Under the pieces are notes generated by a model. The model had not been told where the DNA came from. It saw nothing but the letters and a program-made list of their open reading frames with translations, and made no database searches. Positions 25,301 through 32,866 of a DNA stretch of 64,000 bases are shown here, in pieces (the first letter of the stretch is position 1; the number at the start of each line of letters is the position of its first letter). The DNA lies in assembly GCF_003574315.2 (NCBI RefSeq), contig NZ_AP025739.1, positions 4,526,001 to 4,590,000 of the forward strand, written 5' to 3'. Source of the DNA: Capsulimonas corticalis. Lineage in GTDB: Bacteria; Armatimonadota; Armatimonadia; Armatimonadales; Capsulimonadaceae. The translations under genes and the position numbers were made by a program.

Positions 25301-25538
25301 GATCGTGTACGGGCAATCCCAGAGCGAGATTGACGGTTTGCGTGCTGCTGACCGCGCCGACAGCGTGGGAGTACGCCAAAGATCTGGGCAGCACCGACGA
25401 CGGGAGCGGGGCCGCATTACTCATTTGCGCCGTCGCGAGCAAAGCGGGGAAAAGCAAGAGCGATAAGGGGCTCCGGCAGGAGCCGGCGCGGCGCCGGCCA
25501 GTACTGCGCGCACTTCGCGCAGAAAAGAGGGCGAACAT
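22371..25538 (-). CDS. S53-family (sedolisin/kumamolisin-like) protease with FN3 and four Ig-like repeats
   Basis: 1055 residues, secreted. A signal peptide (LSLLLFPALLATAQMSNA) is followed by the S53 activation pro-domain (about 50-205: LYDPKDPLYGKYLKPAEFAQRF) and the catalytic domain with E296 and D300 in GEVTLDIE, D381 in AASGDSG, the nucleophile S492 in GGTSCAAP, and a calcium site near D539 (HDINDG...GYDNATGLG). A fibronectin III domain (about 580-665) follows, then four beta-sandwich repeats of about 95 residues starting with patterns like SLTIAPxxVxAG and ATVTLS. Sedolisins are acid-active serine-carboxyl proteases that mature by removing their pro-domain. The C-terminal tail may hold it on the cell surface or a substrate. 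The gene has a long structured leader. Confidence 0.93.
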   Translation of the reverse strand: MFALFSARSARSTGRRRAGSCRSPLSLLLFPALLATAQMSNAAPLPSSVLPRSLAYSHAVGAVSSTQTVNLALGLPVHDQQGLDDLINRLYDPKDPLYGKYLKPAEFAQRFSPTQEQYDALAAYYQARGFQVTGRHANRLLLDVSAPASVVSSTFGVKLGYYQEPSGRVFYSADREPEVPTPSGVPVATVIGLDNAAVIQTFHRALSPVDRMTVTPSIGTGLGGGLSPSDIKHAYSLDSVTQTGTGQKLALVELDGYDPADVTTYETTYGLTHVPLQDVSVDNASGPPNSPDGQGEVTLDIELQAALAPGAAKILVYRGQPTVVSLANTYAAIADDNLAPSISCSWGVGEVVSAFSFFNQERAIFQQMATQGQSFFAASGDSGAYNDGADLSVSDPASQPEVIGVGGTTLALNGTDYGAESAWGDPSDKRRSQFGAGGGGGVSALWPKQSYQTGFGISSTARNVPDVSLDSDPNTGYSIYFQGQWTVFGGTSCAAPLWSAYAALVNQKRVADGRTTLGFANKVLYPIALTNSYSTIFHDINDGSTNLFYPATTGYDNATGLGSFIGNTLFAALAPPLIPAPNAPTGVSATPGSAVVLLKWTAVPTAKTYTVWRANVSGGPYVQYGATTLTYYYSPGVVNGTRYYYVITASNEGGTSPNSAEVSAVPASAGGSLVSLVIPVKIAAGVQTYGTVTLSAPAPAGGSGIHLSSTNRSVLLVDGQLNIPAGATSASFAIRTLMVNSPVNVNVAASLDSTVLIAPTTVLVAAVPASLTIAPNQVIAGVRPTATVTLSTVAPAGGALVTLLSSDTNSAGVYYGVVVPAGATSATFPVTTKFVASTKVVTITAASNGVTVGANLTITPAPALLSIALDKTSIISGTRATATVTLTAPATPGGVIVNLASDTSSVTVLSAIKVLEGETTASIPVVSHTGYAAIGAKITATLRDTSKTATLNVTLPVVLTSLTIAPTSVVAGASATGTVQLSYAPTADTLITLTSNVSGVKAFSSVTVPAGYTTANFSITTKTGMTPALATISATLNSVSKTATLNVTAAAAAKG

Positions 25539-25659
25539 AATGGCGGTGGCTTTCTACCTGATCAGGTATGGTCGCGGGAAGGTTGCATTTGGGATACCGT
25601 GCCCGGCCAAGCGGCGTTTCGGCACGGAGCGCCGTTTAGCTGGACACGGAAACTTTCCT
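25539..25659 (-). promoter_or_regulatory. Structured leader of the S53 protease with possible H-type pseudoknot
   Basis: On the minus strand the leader between the -10 hexamer and the ATG can form a 5-bp stem (25630-25634 with 25612-25616). Its loop contains CCGTGCC (25621-25627), and this is complementary to GGCACGG just downstream (25597-25603), the topology of an H-type pseudoknot. A 14-base palindrome, TACCTGATCAGGTA (25555-25568), lies near the start codon. I do not match it to a known riboswitch class. It could be a cis-regulatory RNA or, for the palindrome, an operator. Confidence 0.4.
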
Positions 25660-25665
25660 ATTATA
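25660..25665 (-). promoter_or_regulatory. Extended -10 promoter of the S53 protease gene
   Basis: TGTTATAAT on the minus strand, an extended -10. The predicted start of transcription is near 25653, giving a leader of about 115 nt. Confidence 0.6.
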
Positions 25666-25670
25666 ACATG

Positions 25671-26037
25671 AAAAATCAAGGAAAACGTCATTCATGGAAT
25701 TGTGGTTGTTTAGACTTACTGTCACCGTGCATACCAGCAATATCGCGGGTTTTTTGGGATAAGTTGGGACAACGCAATTCGGGATTTTTTCCCTGAATAA
25801 TTCGCGTCCCAAAGCCTGTGTTCGCGACTGGATAGATCATCATAAACAGGGACTCTCAAAACAAAATCAATCGCCAAACGCGCAAATTTCAGAGTTTTGG
25901 AGGAATTTGGATTTCCGCCGTGATTTCACGTCGGCGATGAGTGATGATGGTGTTGGGATCAGGCAGTCCCGGCGGAAAAGCGAATAAACGGGGTGATTGG
26001 CGGATGGCGCTATCCGAGAGCGGCGGAAAGTCTGGGG
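25671..26037. other. Non-coding spacer between the S53 gene and recR
   Basis: 367 bp, noticeably more AT-rich than its surroundings, with several T-runs. No reading frame with coding character, no tRNA and no clear hairpin terminator is seen. It ends at the recR stop codon and starts at the S53 promoter. Confidence 0.6.
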
Positions 26038-26640
26038 TCAGACTTCGCGCCGCCACTCCAGGGCTTGAATGAGGGTCGCCTGATCGGCGTAATCGAGGTC
26101 GCCGCCGACCGGCATGCCGTGGGCGATGCGGCTGACGCGCGGTCCGAGAGGCTTGAGGATGCTCGCCAGATACATGGCGGTCGTGTCGCCTTCGACCGTG
26201 GGATTCATCGCCAGGATGATCTCCTTGAAACCGCCGTCCGCGACCCGCGCTTGCAGCTCCTTGACCTTGAGGCGGTCGGGCGTGACGCCCTCCAAGGGCG
26301 AGATGACGCCCTGGAGAACATGGTACACGCCTTTGTATTCGTTTGTCTTTTCCATCGCGATCAGATCGCGAGGCTCGGCGACGACGCAGAGATGGGTCTG
26401 GTCGCGCCGAGGATTGGCGCAGATATCACAGACATCGCCTTCCGAATAATTGAAGCAGATGCTGCAAAAACGGATGCTGCCCTGGATCGCGAGCAGGGCT
26501 TCCGCCAGAGCGCGCGTCTCGTCTTCCGGAATCCTCATGATATGGAAGGCGAGGCGCTGCGCGCTCTTAGGACCGATGCCCGGAAGCTTTTCAAATTCGC
26601 CGACGAGCCGTGCGATCGGCTTGGGATAGTATGCCGCCAT
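26038..26640 (-). CDS. recR: Recombination mediator RecR
   Basis: 200 residues, the usual length. RecR clamps DNA and, with RecO/RecF, loads RecA at gaps. It shows the helix-hairpin-helix FEKLPGIGPKSAQRLAFHI near residue 16, the four-cysteine zinc finger (CSIC...CDIC, about 59-74), and the TOPRIM domain starting at LCVVAEPRDLIAMEKT with AMNPTVEGDTTAMYL. It is the last gene of the common dnaX-ybaB-recR operon; its start follows the ybaB stop by 5 bases. Confidence 0.97.
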   Translation of the reverse strand: MAAYYPKPIARLVGEFEKLPGIGPKSAQRLAFHIMRIPEDETRALAEALLAIQGSIRFCSICFNYSEGDVCDICANPRRDQTHLCVVAEPRDLIAMEKTNEYKGVYHVLQGVISPLEGVTPDRLKVKELQARVADGGFKEIILAMNPTVEGDTTAMYLASILKPLGPRVSRIAHGMPVGGDLDYADQATLIQALEWRREV

Positions 26641-26645
26641 AATGC

Positions 26646-26993
26646 CTAGAAAAAGCCGCCGGGCAGCGTGTTGCCCATGCCGGCGGGCATGACGCTCTTC
26701 AGTTTCTCTTCGCGCAGGGCGTTCGCCTTTTCGATGGCCTCGCGGGCAGCGACGGTGATCAAGTCTTCCAGCGTCTCCACATCATCGGGATCGACGGCTT
26801 CCTTGGCGATCTTCACTTCCACGACGTCACACTTGCCCGTCACCACGATCTTCACCAGACCGCCGCCGGCCTGACCTTCCACACGCGCCTGAGCCAGTTC
26901 GACTTCGATGACTTTCGCGTCTGACATTGCCTTCTGAGCCTGCTTCATCAAATCGCCCAGGCCGCCGGGCAGCTTTCCAAATGGGTTCGCCAT
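26646..26993 (-). CDS. ybaB: YbaB/EbfC family nucleoid-associated protein
   Basis: 115 residues from ATG 26993, one base after the dnaX stop. An in-frame upstream codon at 27020 inside dnaX is not used, because AAGGA lies 7 bases before 26993. The core is typical: GLGDLMKQAQKAMSDAK, GGLVKIVVTGKCDVVEVKI, and VETLEDLITVAAREAIEKANALREEKL. Members bind DNA as dimers with little sequence preference. Located between dnaX and recR as in most bacteria, so the three are co-expressed. Confidence 0.95.
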   Translation of the reverse strand: MANPFGKLPGGLGDLMKQAQKAMSDAKVIEVELAQARVEGQAGGGLVKIVVTGKCDVVEVKIAKEAVDPDDVETLEDLITVAAREAIEKANALREEKLKSVMPAGMGNTLPGGFF

Positions 26994-26994
26994 T

Positions 26995-29016
26995 TTAATA
27001 TCCTTTCGATCCTTCTTCATCTAACACGCGACCGCCGAATACGGCGATCACTTCATCCATCAGGGGGGACTCCGGCGCTTCCTCGATCACGCGCGGGGCC
27101 TGCTTGCTTGGCTCCGGCGGCGTGGCGCGAATTCCGGCGTTCTCTCCTTGCATTGTACACTTGATTTTGTACGTTCCGGGCTCTAAGGCGAGCGTTTTAT
27201 TGATGATATCTTCAAGAGCTTTGCGGCCCTTCTCACTGCTCTCCATTCGTTCGTAATGGAATCTTCCTGTGAATTGTAATAATATCGTCTTTTCTCTAAT
27301 CGCGATCGGCGAAGCGTCCCGCACATGGGCCGCTCCGGAAGGCGAGCGCGTTCCCATGCGGTTGATGACTTCCTGCCACGCTTTTTGCAGTCGCAGCAGA
27401 TCCGGATGCGCATCGGGCGGCAGAGCGGGACGCGTCGGGACGACGGGCGGCGGCGGCTCGGTGACGGCTACGGTTTGCACATGCAGCAGATCCTCAGGCT
27501 CCTCGTCTTCCTCGGGGATATCGATCGACGGTGTGAAAAGGCTGGGAAGGGCGCTGTCGCCGCCTTCGTCGGCCGCCTGCTCGTCGCCGGGGAGGATGTC
27601 CACGATATCGTCGCCGGGCAGAAGCGCATCCATCTCTTCGGGCTCGTCGTCTACAAGCTCGTCGGCCAGGAGATCGCTGTCCAAAGGGGACCCCGCGAGT
27701 ACGGGGGCGACGGCTTCGACAGTGAGCACAGGCTGCGGCGCGGGGGAGGGGGCTTCCGGGGCGGCGGCTCTGGGCGGCGTGGGCGCTGGAGCGATGGGCT
27801 GGGCAACGGGCGCCGTGGTCGCGATAGGCGCCGCCGCGATCGGCTTGACGGCTGGAGCGGCGACTGGGGCCGGCGCAATGCGCGCCACGGGCTCGGCGGC
27901 GACGGCGGCGGGGCTGGACGGAAGGCGAACCAGGCGCAGCAATGTCATCTCGAGCAGAAGACGGTGCTGGTTGTTAAAGCGCGATTCCCGTTCGGCGTCC
28001 GAGATGATCTCCAGCGCGCGCAGCAAGTCCGCCGGGGCGAACTGCGCGGCTTGCTTTCGCACGGTCGCGCTGTCATCCAGGCCGTCGGCCGTGGCGACGG
28101 GGGCGCCGACGCTCAAATAAAGCATATCGCGCAGGCGTCCCGACAGGCTTTTGAGAAACTGCCGAATGTCTTTGCCCGACGCGACGACGCTTCCCGCCAG
28201 TTCAAAGACGCCGGCGGCGTCGGACGCGGCCAGCAGGCCGACTGTGTGCGCCAGAACGTCTTCATCGACGGTGCCGAGCACGAGGCTGACATCGTGCGCC
28301 GTGACGTTTTCGCGCTTGTAGGCGAGGACCTGCTCCAGCAGTGAAAGCGAGTCGCGGTAGGAACCGTCGGCGGCGCGGGCCACGAGGGCGGTGGCCTGCG
28401 GCTCGGCGGCGACGCCTTCCTCCTGTAGCACCTGCGAAAGCCGCTGCGAGATCTGAGCGATCGTGCCGCGTTTGAATTCAAAGACCTGGCAGCGCGAAGC
28501 GATCGTGATAGGAAGCTTTTCGAGTTCCGTGGTCGCCAGGATAAAGACAACGCGGTCCGGCGGCTCTTCCAGTGTCTTCAAAAAAGCGTCCATCGCATCG
28601 CGGGAGAGCTGATGGGCTTCGTCGATGATATAGACCTTGTACCGGCCCTCCATCGGCGGGAATTTGATGCTGGCGACCAGATCGCGCACATCGTCGACTT
28701 TTCCGTGCGACGCCGCGTCCATCTCCAGTACGTCCACGAAGTTGGACGCCGCGATGGACCTGCACGGTCCGCACTGGCCGCACGGCTCCGGCGTCGGCAG
28801 GGTATTCGCTCCATCTGGGCCGATGCAGTTCAGGGCTTTGGCGAGAATGCGCGCGCAGGTCGTTTTCGCGGTTCCGCGCGTGCCGCAGAACAGGTATCCG
28901 CTGGCGACGCGTCCGGCCGAGACGGCGTTCTTGAGCGTCGTGGTGACGTGCGCCTGTCCCACGACGTCTTCGAAGTTTTGCGGGCGATATTTTCGGTAGA
29001 GGGAAACGTATGCCAT
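26995..29016 (-). CDS. dnaX: DNA polymerase III subunit gamma/tau
   Basis: 673 residues. The clamp-loader ATPase: RKYRPQNFEDVVGQ at the N-terminus, P-loop CGTRGTAKTT (Ala50 in place of the usual Gly before Lys51), the zinc site C...CGQCGPC, DEAHQLSRDAMDAFLKTLEEPP with Walker B, and LATTELEKLPITIASRCQ with the SRC sensor. Domain III extends to about 370. A 170-residue Ala/Pro- and then Asp/Glu-rich linker leads to a C-terminal domain (about 540-673) like the tau region that contacts the polymerase. I see no slippery A-run, so a short gamma form by frameshift is not predicted. A TATAAT hexamer ends 9 bases before the ATG, so the mRNA is probably leaderless. Confidence 0.96.
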   Translation of the reverse strand: MAYVSLYRKYRPQNFEDVVGQAHVTTTLKNAVSAGRVASGYLFCGTRGTAKTTCARILAKALNCIGPDGANTLPTPEPCGQCGPCRSIAASNFVDVLEMDAASHGKVDDVRDLVASIKFPPMEGRYKVYIIDEAHQLSRDAMDAFLKTLEEPPDRVVFILATTELEKLPITIASRCQVFEFKRGTIAQISQRLSQVLQEEGVAAEPQATALVARAADGSYRDSLSLLEQVLAYKRENVTAHDVSLVLGTVDEDVLAHTVGLLAASDAAGVFELAGSVVASGKDIRQFLKSLSGRLRDMLYLSVGAPVATADGLDDSATVRKQAAQFAPADLLRALEIISDAERESRFNNQHRLLLEMTLLRLVRLPSSPAAVAAEPVARIAPAPVAAPAVKPIAAAPIATTAPVAQPIAPAPTPPRAAAPEAPSPAPQPVLTVEAVAPVLAGSPLDSDLLADELVDDEPEEMDALLPGDDIVDILPGDEQAADEGGDSALPSLFTPSIDIPEEDEEPEDLLHVQTVAVTEPPPPVVPTRPALPPDAHPDLLRLQKAWQEVINRMGTRSPSGAAHVRDASPIAIREKTILLQFTGRFHYERMESSEKGRKALEDIINKTLALEPGTYKIKCTMQGENAGIRATPPEPSKQAPRVIEEAPESPLMDEVIAVFGGRVLDEEGSKGY

Positions 29017-29025
29017 GAGCCCTTA

Positions 29026-29031
29026 ATTATA
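29026..29031 (-). promoter_or_regulatory. -10 element of dnaX-ybaB-recR, leaderless
   Basis: A perfect TATAAT on the minus strand. 9 bases separate it from the dnaX ATG at 29016, leaving room for a leader of only about 2-4 nt. Confidence 0.65.
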
Positions 29032-29056
29032 CCCGATTTGGCGGGCCCCAAGAAAG

Positions 29057-29092
29057 CGATGGACCCTTCCGACATTTCGGAAGGGTCCATCG
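29057..29092 (-). terminator. Terminator of the SRP RNA gene
   Basis: A perfect 16-bp stem (29057-29072 with 29077-29092) with a 4-base loop, followed on the minus strand by CTTTCTT. It lies between the 3' end of the SRP RNA and the dnaX promoter. Confidence 0.8.
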
Positions 29093-29140
29093 TAACGGCT
29101 TTCGCCGCGCGTTTTTGATCAGCAGCGAGCGCTGAAGTAT

Positions 29141-29418
29141 TTTGGCCGTGCACCTGCCGTTGAAGTCGTTCCTCCACGTGTTACGTAACGCCGCAAGCTC
29201 CGGTCAGAGCACCAGCGGCACACGGGCAAGACTCCTTATCGCTGCTTCGTTCCCGACCTGACGAGGTTCGAAGCTTGTCCGTTGCGCTGGGTCCGTCCAT
29301 CAACACCGCGTACGTACGCCAGAACCGTAAAGGAGCGCCCCGAAGGCGGGAATTCAATCTCCCATAACCCGGGTTTGGAGAATAGGGCACCGGAACCGCC
29401 CCACCTAGCACGGCCAAA
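29141..29418 (-). ncRNA. ffs: Signal recognition particle RNA, large (Alu-containing) type
   Basis: About 275 nt on the minus strand. Domain IV, which binds Ffh, is unmistakable: GTCAGGTCGGGAACGAAGC followed by AGCGATAAG. The ends pair as GGCCGTGC (about 29408-29415) with GCACGGCC (29144-29151), and the 5' part has the Alu-domain pattern GTGCTAGGTGGGG...CGGTGCCC and GGTGTTGATGG seen in the Bacillus scRNA type, unlike the 4.5S RNA of enterobacteria. Exact ends are estimated. No promoter is obvious between it and the preceding gene on the same strand; a 7-bp inverted repeat (about 29429-29444) lies just upstream. Confidence 0.95.
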
Positions 29419-29456
29419 TCGTTCTCCTCCCGGTAAATACCGGGAAGAGCAAGTGT

Positions 29457-30842
29457 TTATTCGAACACCTTCTGGCCCTGGCCGAGAACGTCGTCTCGGG
29501 TCAGAGTGAAGGTCTTCTTCAGCAGGCGCAGACCCGGCTGCGGCCCGCTGGTGTCACCAGGAACTATACCCGATGTATCCAAATAACGCGAGTCCGTCAT
29601 ACCTTCGCCGCGCCATCCGATGCGGTCCTGAACGTTCGGCGGGGTGTCGGCATGGCTGGATGGATTGAACCACATGGTCACCGTGTATTTCGGCGCCGTG
29701 AAGGAGTACATCTCCGGATCCTTGCTCATGTCGATCTTGCGCTTGAACGCGCCGTTGCGCACGGACGCCGAATCCTGCATGATCGTCAGGTTCGGATCGA
29801 GCTGAAGCGAGTTGAGCGAGAAGTTGTTGATGACGGGCGTTTGATAGCCATCGTCCTGAAGCCGGATCTCGATACGGGTTCCGTCGATCGGACCCCATTC
29901 GTGCGCGCCGGTTTCCAGAACGAACGACTTCGCGCCGATCGCGTCCAGCTTGCCGCGCATCTCGAAGACCTTGGGAGCGACGCGAACCAGCTGCGCGTCG
30001 AAGTGCATGTCGACCGGCGGCTGGAGCATCGTGGCGCGCCATTTGCGGCGCAGGGTCAATTCCTTGATCTGCTTCGCCACATTCTGAGCGCTGGACGCCT
30101 CGCCGAACTGGCCGCCGAAGCCCGCCGCCATGTTGGCGTTATGGGCGTCGAGGCAGTACTGCCACTGCGCGAGCGCCTGATCCGTCATGCCGAGCGCTTC
30201 GTAAGTATGCGCAAGGCCATGCCCGAGGGTGGTGACATCCAGAGCGGCCGCTTGCGCGGCGGCCTTTTTGTCCGCGTTGCCCGGATCTTTTTTGTAGGCG
30301 TCCTGGATCTCCAGGATCTTCTTCTGGCCCGCTTCGTAATACTCGCGGGACTTGTTGAAGTCGGTGATCTTGCGATAGTAGTGCGTGAAGGCCAAATCTG
30401 AATAAAGCTCCGGAAGGTCCGGGTTGTTCTTGATGCCTTCGCGCATCAGCGCGAGCGCCAATGGAATATAGCGCCGATCCGACCGCTGGTCGGTGTCGGT
30501 GAAGTTATAGTCCATGTGCCAGGCGCCGGTCTCGTAGACGTCGATGAAGTGCGGGTCAAGCCATGTGATGATGCGAATCATCGGCGTGATCGCCTCATAA
30601 TCGCCGGTATGGAAGAACTCGTCGGTACGGACCCACAGAAGGCCGGCGACGGCCTCGCGGAAACCAGTGAAGGCTCCCAGCGCGAACTCGATCGGCAGTC
30701 CCTTAACGGCGTCGCCCGTCTGGACGTCCGATGGTTCGTATTTGTGTCGCATCGGGTCGATCTTGATTTGCAGGAACGCCACAATGAGAAACAGCGGCAA
30801 GATAAAGGCCAGCAGGGCGGACCGTTGTGTCTTGGACAGCAT
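29457..30842 (-). CDS. Membrane-anchored TPR-like protein linked to an ABC-2 exporter
   Basis: 461 residues. One N-terminal transmembrane helix (SALLAFILPLFLIVAFLQI), then helical repeats resembling TPRs (about 75-255: IPLALALMREGIKNNPDLPELYSDLAF, ALGMTDQALAQWQYCLDAHN). The C-terminal 190 residues look beta-rich (PVDMHFDAQLVRVAPKVFEMRGKL) and I do not recognise them. It is the third gene of a minus-strand unit ATPase-permease-TPR, 2 bases after the permease, so it most likely assists the exporter or handles its cargo outside the membrane. The substrate is unknown. Confidence 0.8.
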   Translation of the reverse strand: MLSKTQRSALLAFILPLFLIVAFLQIKIDPMRHKYEPSDVQTGDAVKGLPIEFALGAFTGFREAVAGLLWVRTDEFFHTGDYEAITPMIRIITWLDPHFIDVYETGAWHMDYNFTDTDQRSDRRYIPLALALMREGIKNNPDLPELYSDLAFTHYYRKITDFNKSREYYEAGQKKILEIQDAYKKDPGNADKKAAAQAAALDVTTLGHGLAHTYEALGMTDQALAQWQYCLDAHNANMAAGFGGQFGEASSAQNVAKQIKELTLRRKWRATMLQPPVDMHFDAQLVRVAPKVFEMRGKLDAIGAKSFVLETGAHEWGPIDGTRIEIRLQDDGYQTPVINNFSLNSLQLDPNLTIMQDSASVRNGAFKRKIDMSKDPEMYSFTAPKYTVTMWFNPSSHADTPPNVQDRIGWRGEGMTDSRYLDTSGIVPGDTSGPQPGLRLLKKTFTLTRDDVLGQGQKVFE

Positions 30843-30844
30843 AA

Positions 30845-31627
30845 TTACACCTCGCGGCGATCAAAGATCAAGACCGCGATCATCAAGAGGATGCCTGTGT
30901 AGACAACAGCATAAAGAATATTCTGCGTGATATACAGGGCCTCATTGGCGATATGGACGTCCGGATGGATGATCGGGTTCTGAATGTTGTAGTTTCCAAA
31001 GTTCGGAACCACCACATGGACCAGCTTGAAGAAGGCGACGACAAGCGGGTTCTTCTTATGATCCGGGTCGCTCGCCAGGGATTCCGTGACGGACGACAGA
31101 CTTCCCAGGAGATAGACTGCAAACGTCAGGAAGAAGTTCACGAAGGGCGAGAGGAAGACGGAGAAGAACAGCGCCAGCGCGCCGACGATCACAAGCTGGA
31201 AGAAAATCATCATAATGCCCTTGAGGACATCGACGTTGAAATGGTGCTCCTTGATCGTGATGAGCAGCAGAAACGCAATGCCCATCAATGCGATGTTGGA
31301 GAGAACCGTCATCAAACCGCCTAAAAATTTGCCGAGCAAAAATTCATAGCGCTGGACCGGCTTCGAGAGGATCGTATAGATCGTCCTGCGCTCGATCTCA
31401 TTGGGAATCAAGTTGATTCCCAGAATGACGCTGATGAAAACGCCGGCAAGGCCGATGACGCCCAGGCCGAGGCTCTTGATCAGGACGAGTTCCTGGCGGG
31501 GCAAAAACGACGTAAAGGCGAACGCCATGACAATCAGGGCGATCGCGACGAAAAGAAATACGTTCAGAATCTTCCGGCGCATTGCTTCGCCGAAAGTCCC
31601 GGTGGCTATTAACCAAATGGTGCTCAT
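30845..31627 (-). CDS. ABC-2 type transporter permease
   Basis: 260 residues with six predicted transmembrane helices (IALIVMAFAFTSFLP; GVIGLAGVFISVILGINLIP; the rest from about residue 100). The cytoplasmic segment PNEIERRTIYTILSKPVQRYEFLLGKF between helices 2 and 3 is the hallmark of NosY/CcmB-like ABC-2 permeases. It forms a complex with the ATPase encoded 39 bp upstream. The family exports lipids, polysaccharides, peptides or drugs; the cargo is not predictable here. Confidence 0.9.
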   Translation of the reverse strand: MSTIWLIATGTFGEAMRRKILNVFLFVAIALIVMAFAFTSFLPRQELVLIKSLGLGVIGLAGVFISVILGINLIPNEIERRTIYTILSKPVQRYEFLLGKFLGGLMTVLSNIALMGIAFLLLITIKEHHFNVDVLKGIMMIFFQLVIVGALALFFSVFLSPFVNFFLTFAVYLLGSLSSVTESLASDPDHKKNPLVVAFFKLVHVVVPNFGNYNIQNPIIHPDVHIANEALYITQNILYAVVYTGILLMIAVLIFDRREV

Positions 31628-31666
31628 AATCGCGTGAATTTCCTCAGGCAGCTTTGCGAGATAATT

Positions 31667-32617
31667 TTAAGAGCCGACGATCGCGCTGGCGTCGCCTTCG
31701 CGCACGGTCTCATAGAAAATGTCTTCCAGCGAACGGCGCGTCTCCGTGACGGAAATCACGTCGCCTTTATTGGCTCGAACCCAGTCCAGAACATTGTTCT
31801 TGCTGACGTTGGAGGCGCTGGTGGTGATGATCAGCTTATGGTTGACATCGGACACGTTCGATGTCAGCGCTTTAAGCTTCGCAAGCTGTGCGTCGTCCGC
31901 CACGACATTCTCCGCGATGATCTCGACGTTGCCGCCGGCGATCAGCTCGCCGACGCTGCCAAGTCGGCGGATCTTGCCGCGATTCAAAATGGAAACGCGG
32001 TCGCAGACCAACTCAACGTCGGACAACTGGTGCGAGGACAGGAAGATCGTGCGTCCCTCGTTCTTCAGGCGAACGATCAGGTCGCGGATATCGCGGTGGG
32101 CGACGGGGTCAAGACCGGACGTGGGCTCATCGAAGAAAAGGAGCTTGGGGTCATTGATCAGCGCCTGGGCGATGCCGACGCGCTGGAGCATACCCTTGGA
32201 GAAAGCGCGCAGCGGCTTGCTGCTGTCTTTCTGAAGGCCGACAAGATCCAGGAGATAGTCGACGCGCTTGTTTTTCGCCGCTCCCGTCAGGCCGAACAGG
32301 CTGCCATAGAAGCCAACGACTTCACGCGCGGACATGTGCTCGTAAAAATAAGGACTTTCGGGAAGATAAGAGACTTTGAGTTTGACGTCAATGTCGCCTG
32401 CGGGCTTACCCAGCACGCGCACATCGCCGGAACTCGGGAAGATCAAGCCCAGCAGGGTTTTGATCGTGGTGGTTTTGCCCGCGCCGTTCGGGCCAAGGAA
32501 TCCGAAGATCTCGCCTTCATAGACATCAAGACTGATGTCGTTGACGGCAACCACGCTTTTGTACTTCTTGACGAGATTTTTTATCTCGATCGCTTTGGCG
32601 TATCCGTCATTTGCCAT
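31667..32617 (-). CDS. ABC-2 exporter ATP-binding protein
   Basis: 316 residues from ATG 32617. Walker A GPNGAGKTTT near residue 43, Q-loop region YLPESPYFYEHM, signature FSKGMLQRVGIAQAL (a common ABC-2 variant of LSGGQ), Walker B LLFFDEPTSGLDP and switch His in LSSHQLSDVE. The C-terminal 90 residues (after about 225) form the extra domain typical of NatA/CcmA-like exporters. It energises the permease that follows. An AATAAT hexamer with TGC before it (32626-32631) ends 8 bases before the ATG, so the transcript is probably leaderless. Confidence 0.94.
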   Translation of the reverse strand: MANDGYAKAIEIKNLVKKYKSVVAVNDISLDVYEGEIFGFLGPNGAGKTTTIKTLLGLIFPSSGDVRVLGKPAGDIDVKLKVSYLPESPYFYEHMSAREVVGFYGSLFGLTGAAKNKRVDYLLDLVGLQKDSSKPLRAFSKGMLQRVGIAQALINDPKLLFFDEPTSGLDPVAHRDIRDLIVRLKNEGRTIFLSSHQLSDVELVCDRVSILNRGKIRRLGSVGELIAGGNVEIIAENVVADDAQLAKLKALTSNVSDVNHKLIITTSASNVSKNNVLDWVRANKGDVISVTETRRSLEDIFYETVREGDASAIVGS

Positions 32618-32625
32618 AGTCAACT

Positions 32626-32631
32626 ATTATT
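32626..32631 (-). promoter_or_regulatory. Extended -10 promoter of the ABC-2 operon, leaderless
   Basis: TGCAATAAT on the minus strand, one mismatch to TATAAT in an extended -10 setting. 8 bases separate it from ATG 32617. Confidence 0.45.
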
Positions 32632-32866
32632 GCACCCCTCTGTGTGAATGTCGGCTGCGACAAATCCTGCGACCGACGCATGCCCGCACGCTATAACTGT
32701 ACGGTAATTTCGCGCACTTTGTCGCCAATCCTTGAGGAAATTACCGAATTTCTCCAGAATACCGCAGATCTGCGAGGTATTCCGGGGTCTTCGGGCTACA
32801 AAGCCGCGTCATTATACACCGCGTCTGGTCTGGTGTCAACGAACAGGCGCCCGTTTTTCCGGTTCG

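Noticed and set aside
25539-25659. Protease leader as a known c-di-GMP-I (GEMM) riboswitch
   Set aside because: The conserved GEMM core and its tetraloop-receptor segments are not present. Only a pseudoknot-like pairing is seen.
26995-29016. Programmed frameshift in dnaX to make gamma
   Set aside because: No A-rich slippery heptamer on the coding strand; the only nearby A-run, at about 28580, is on the opposite strand.
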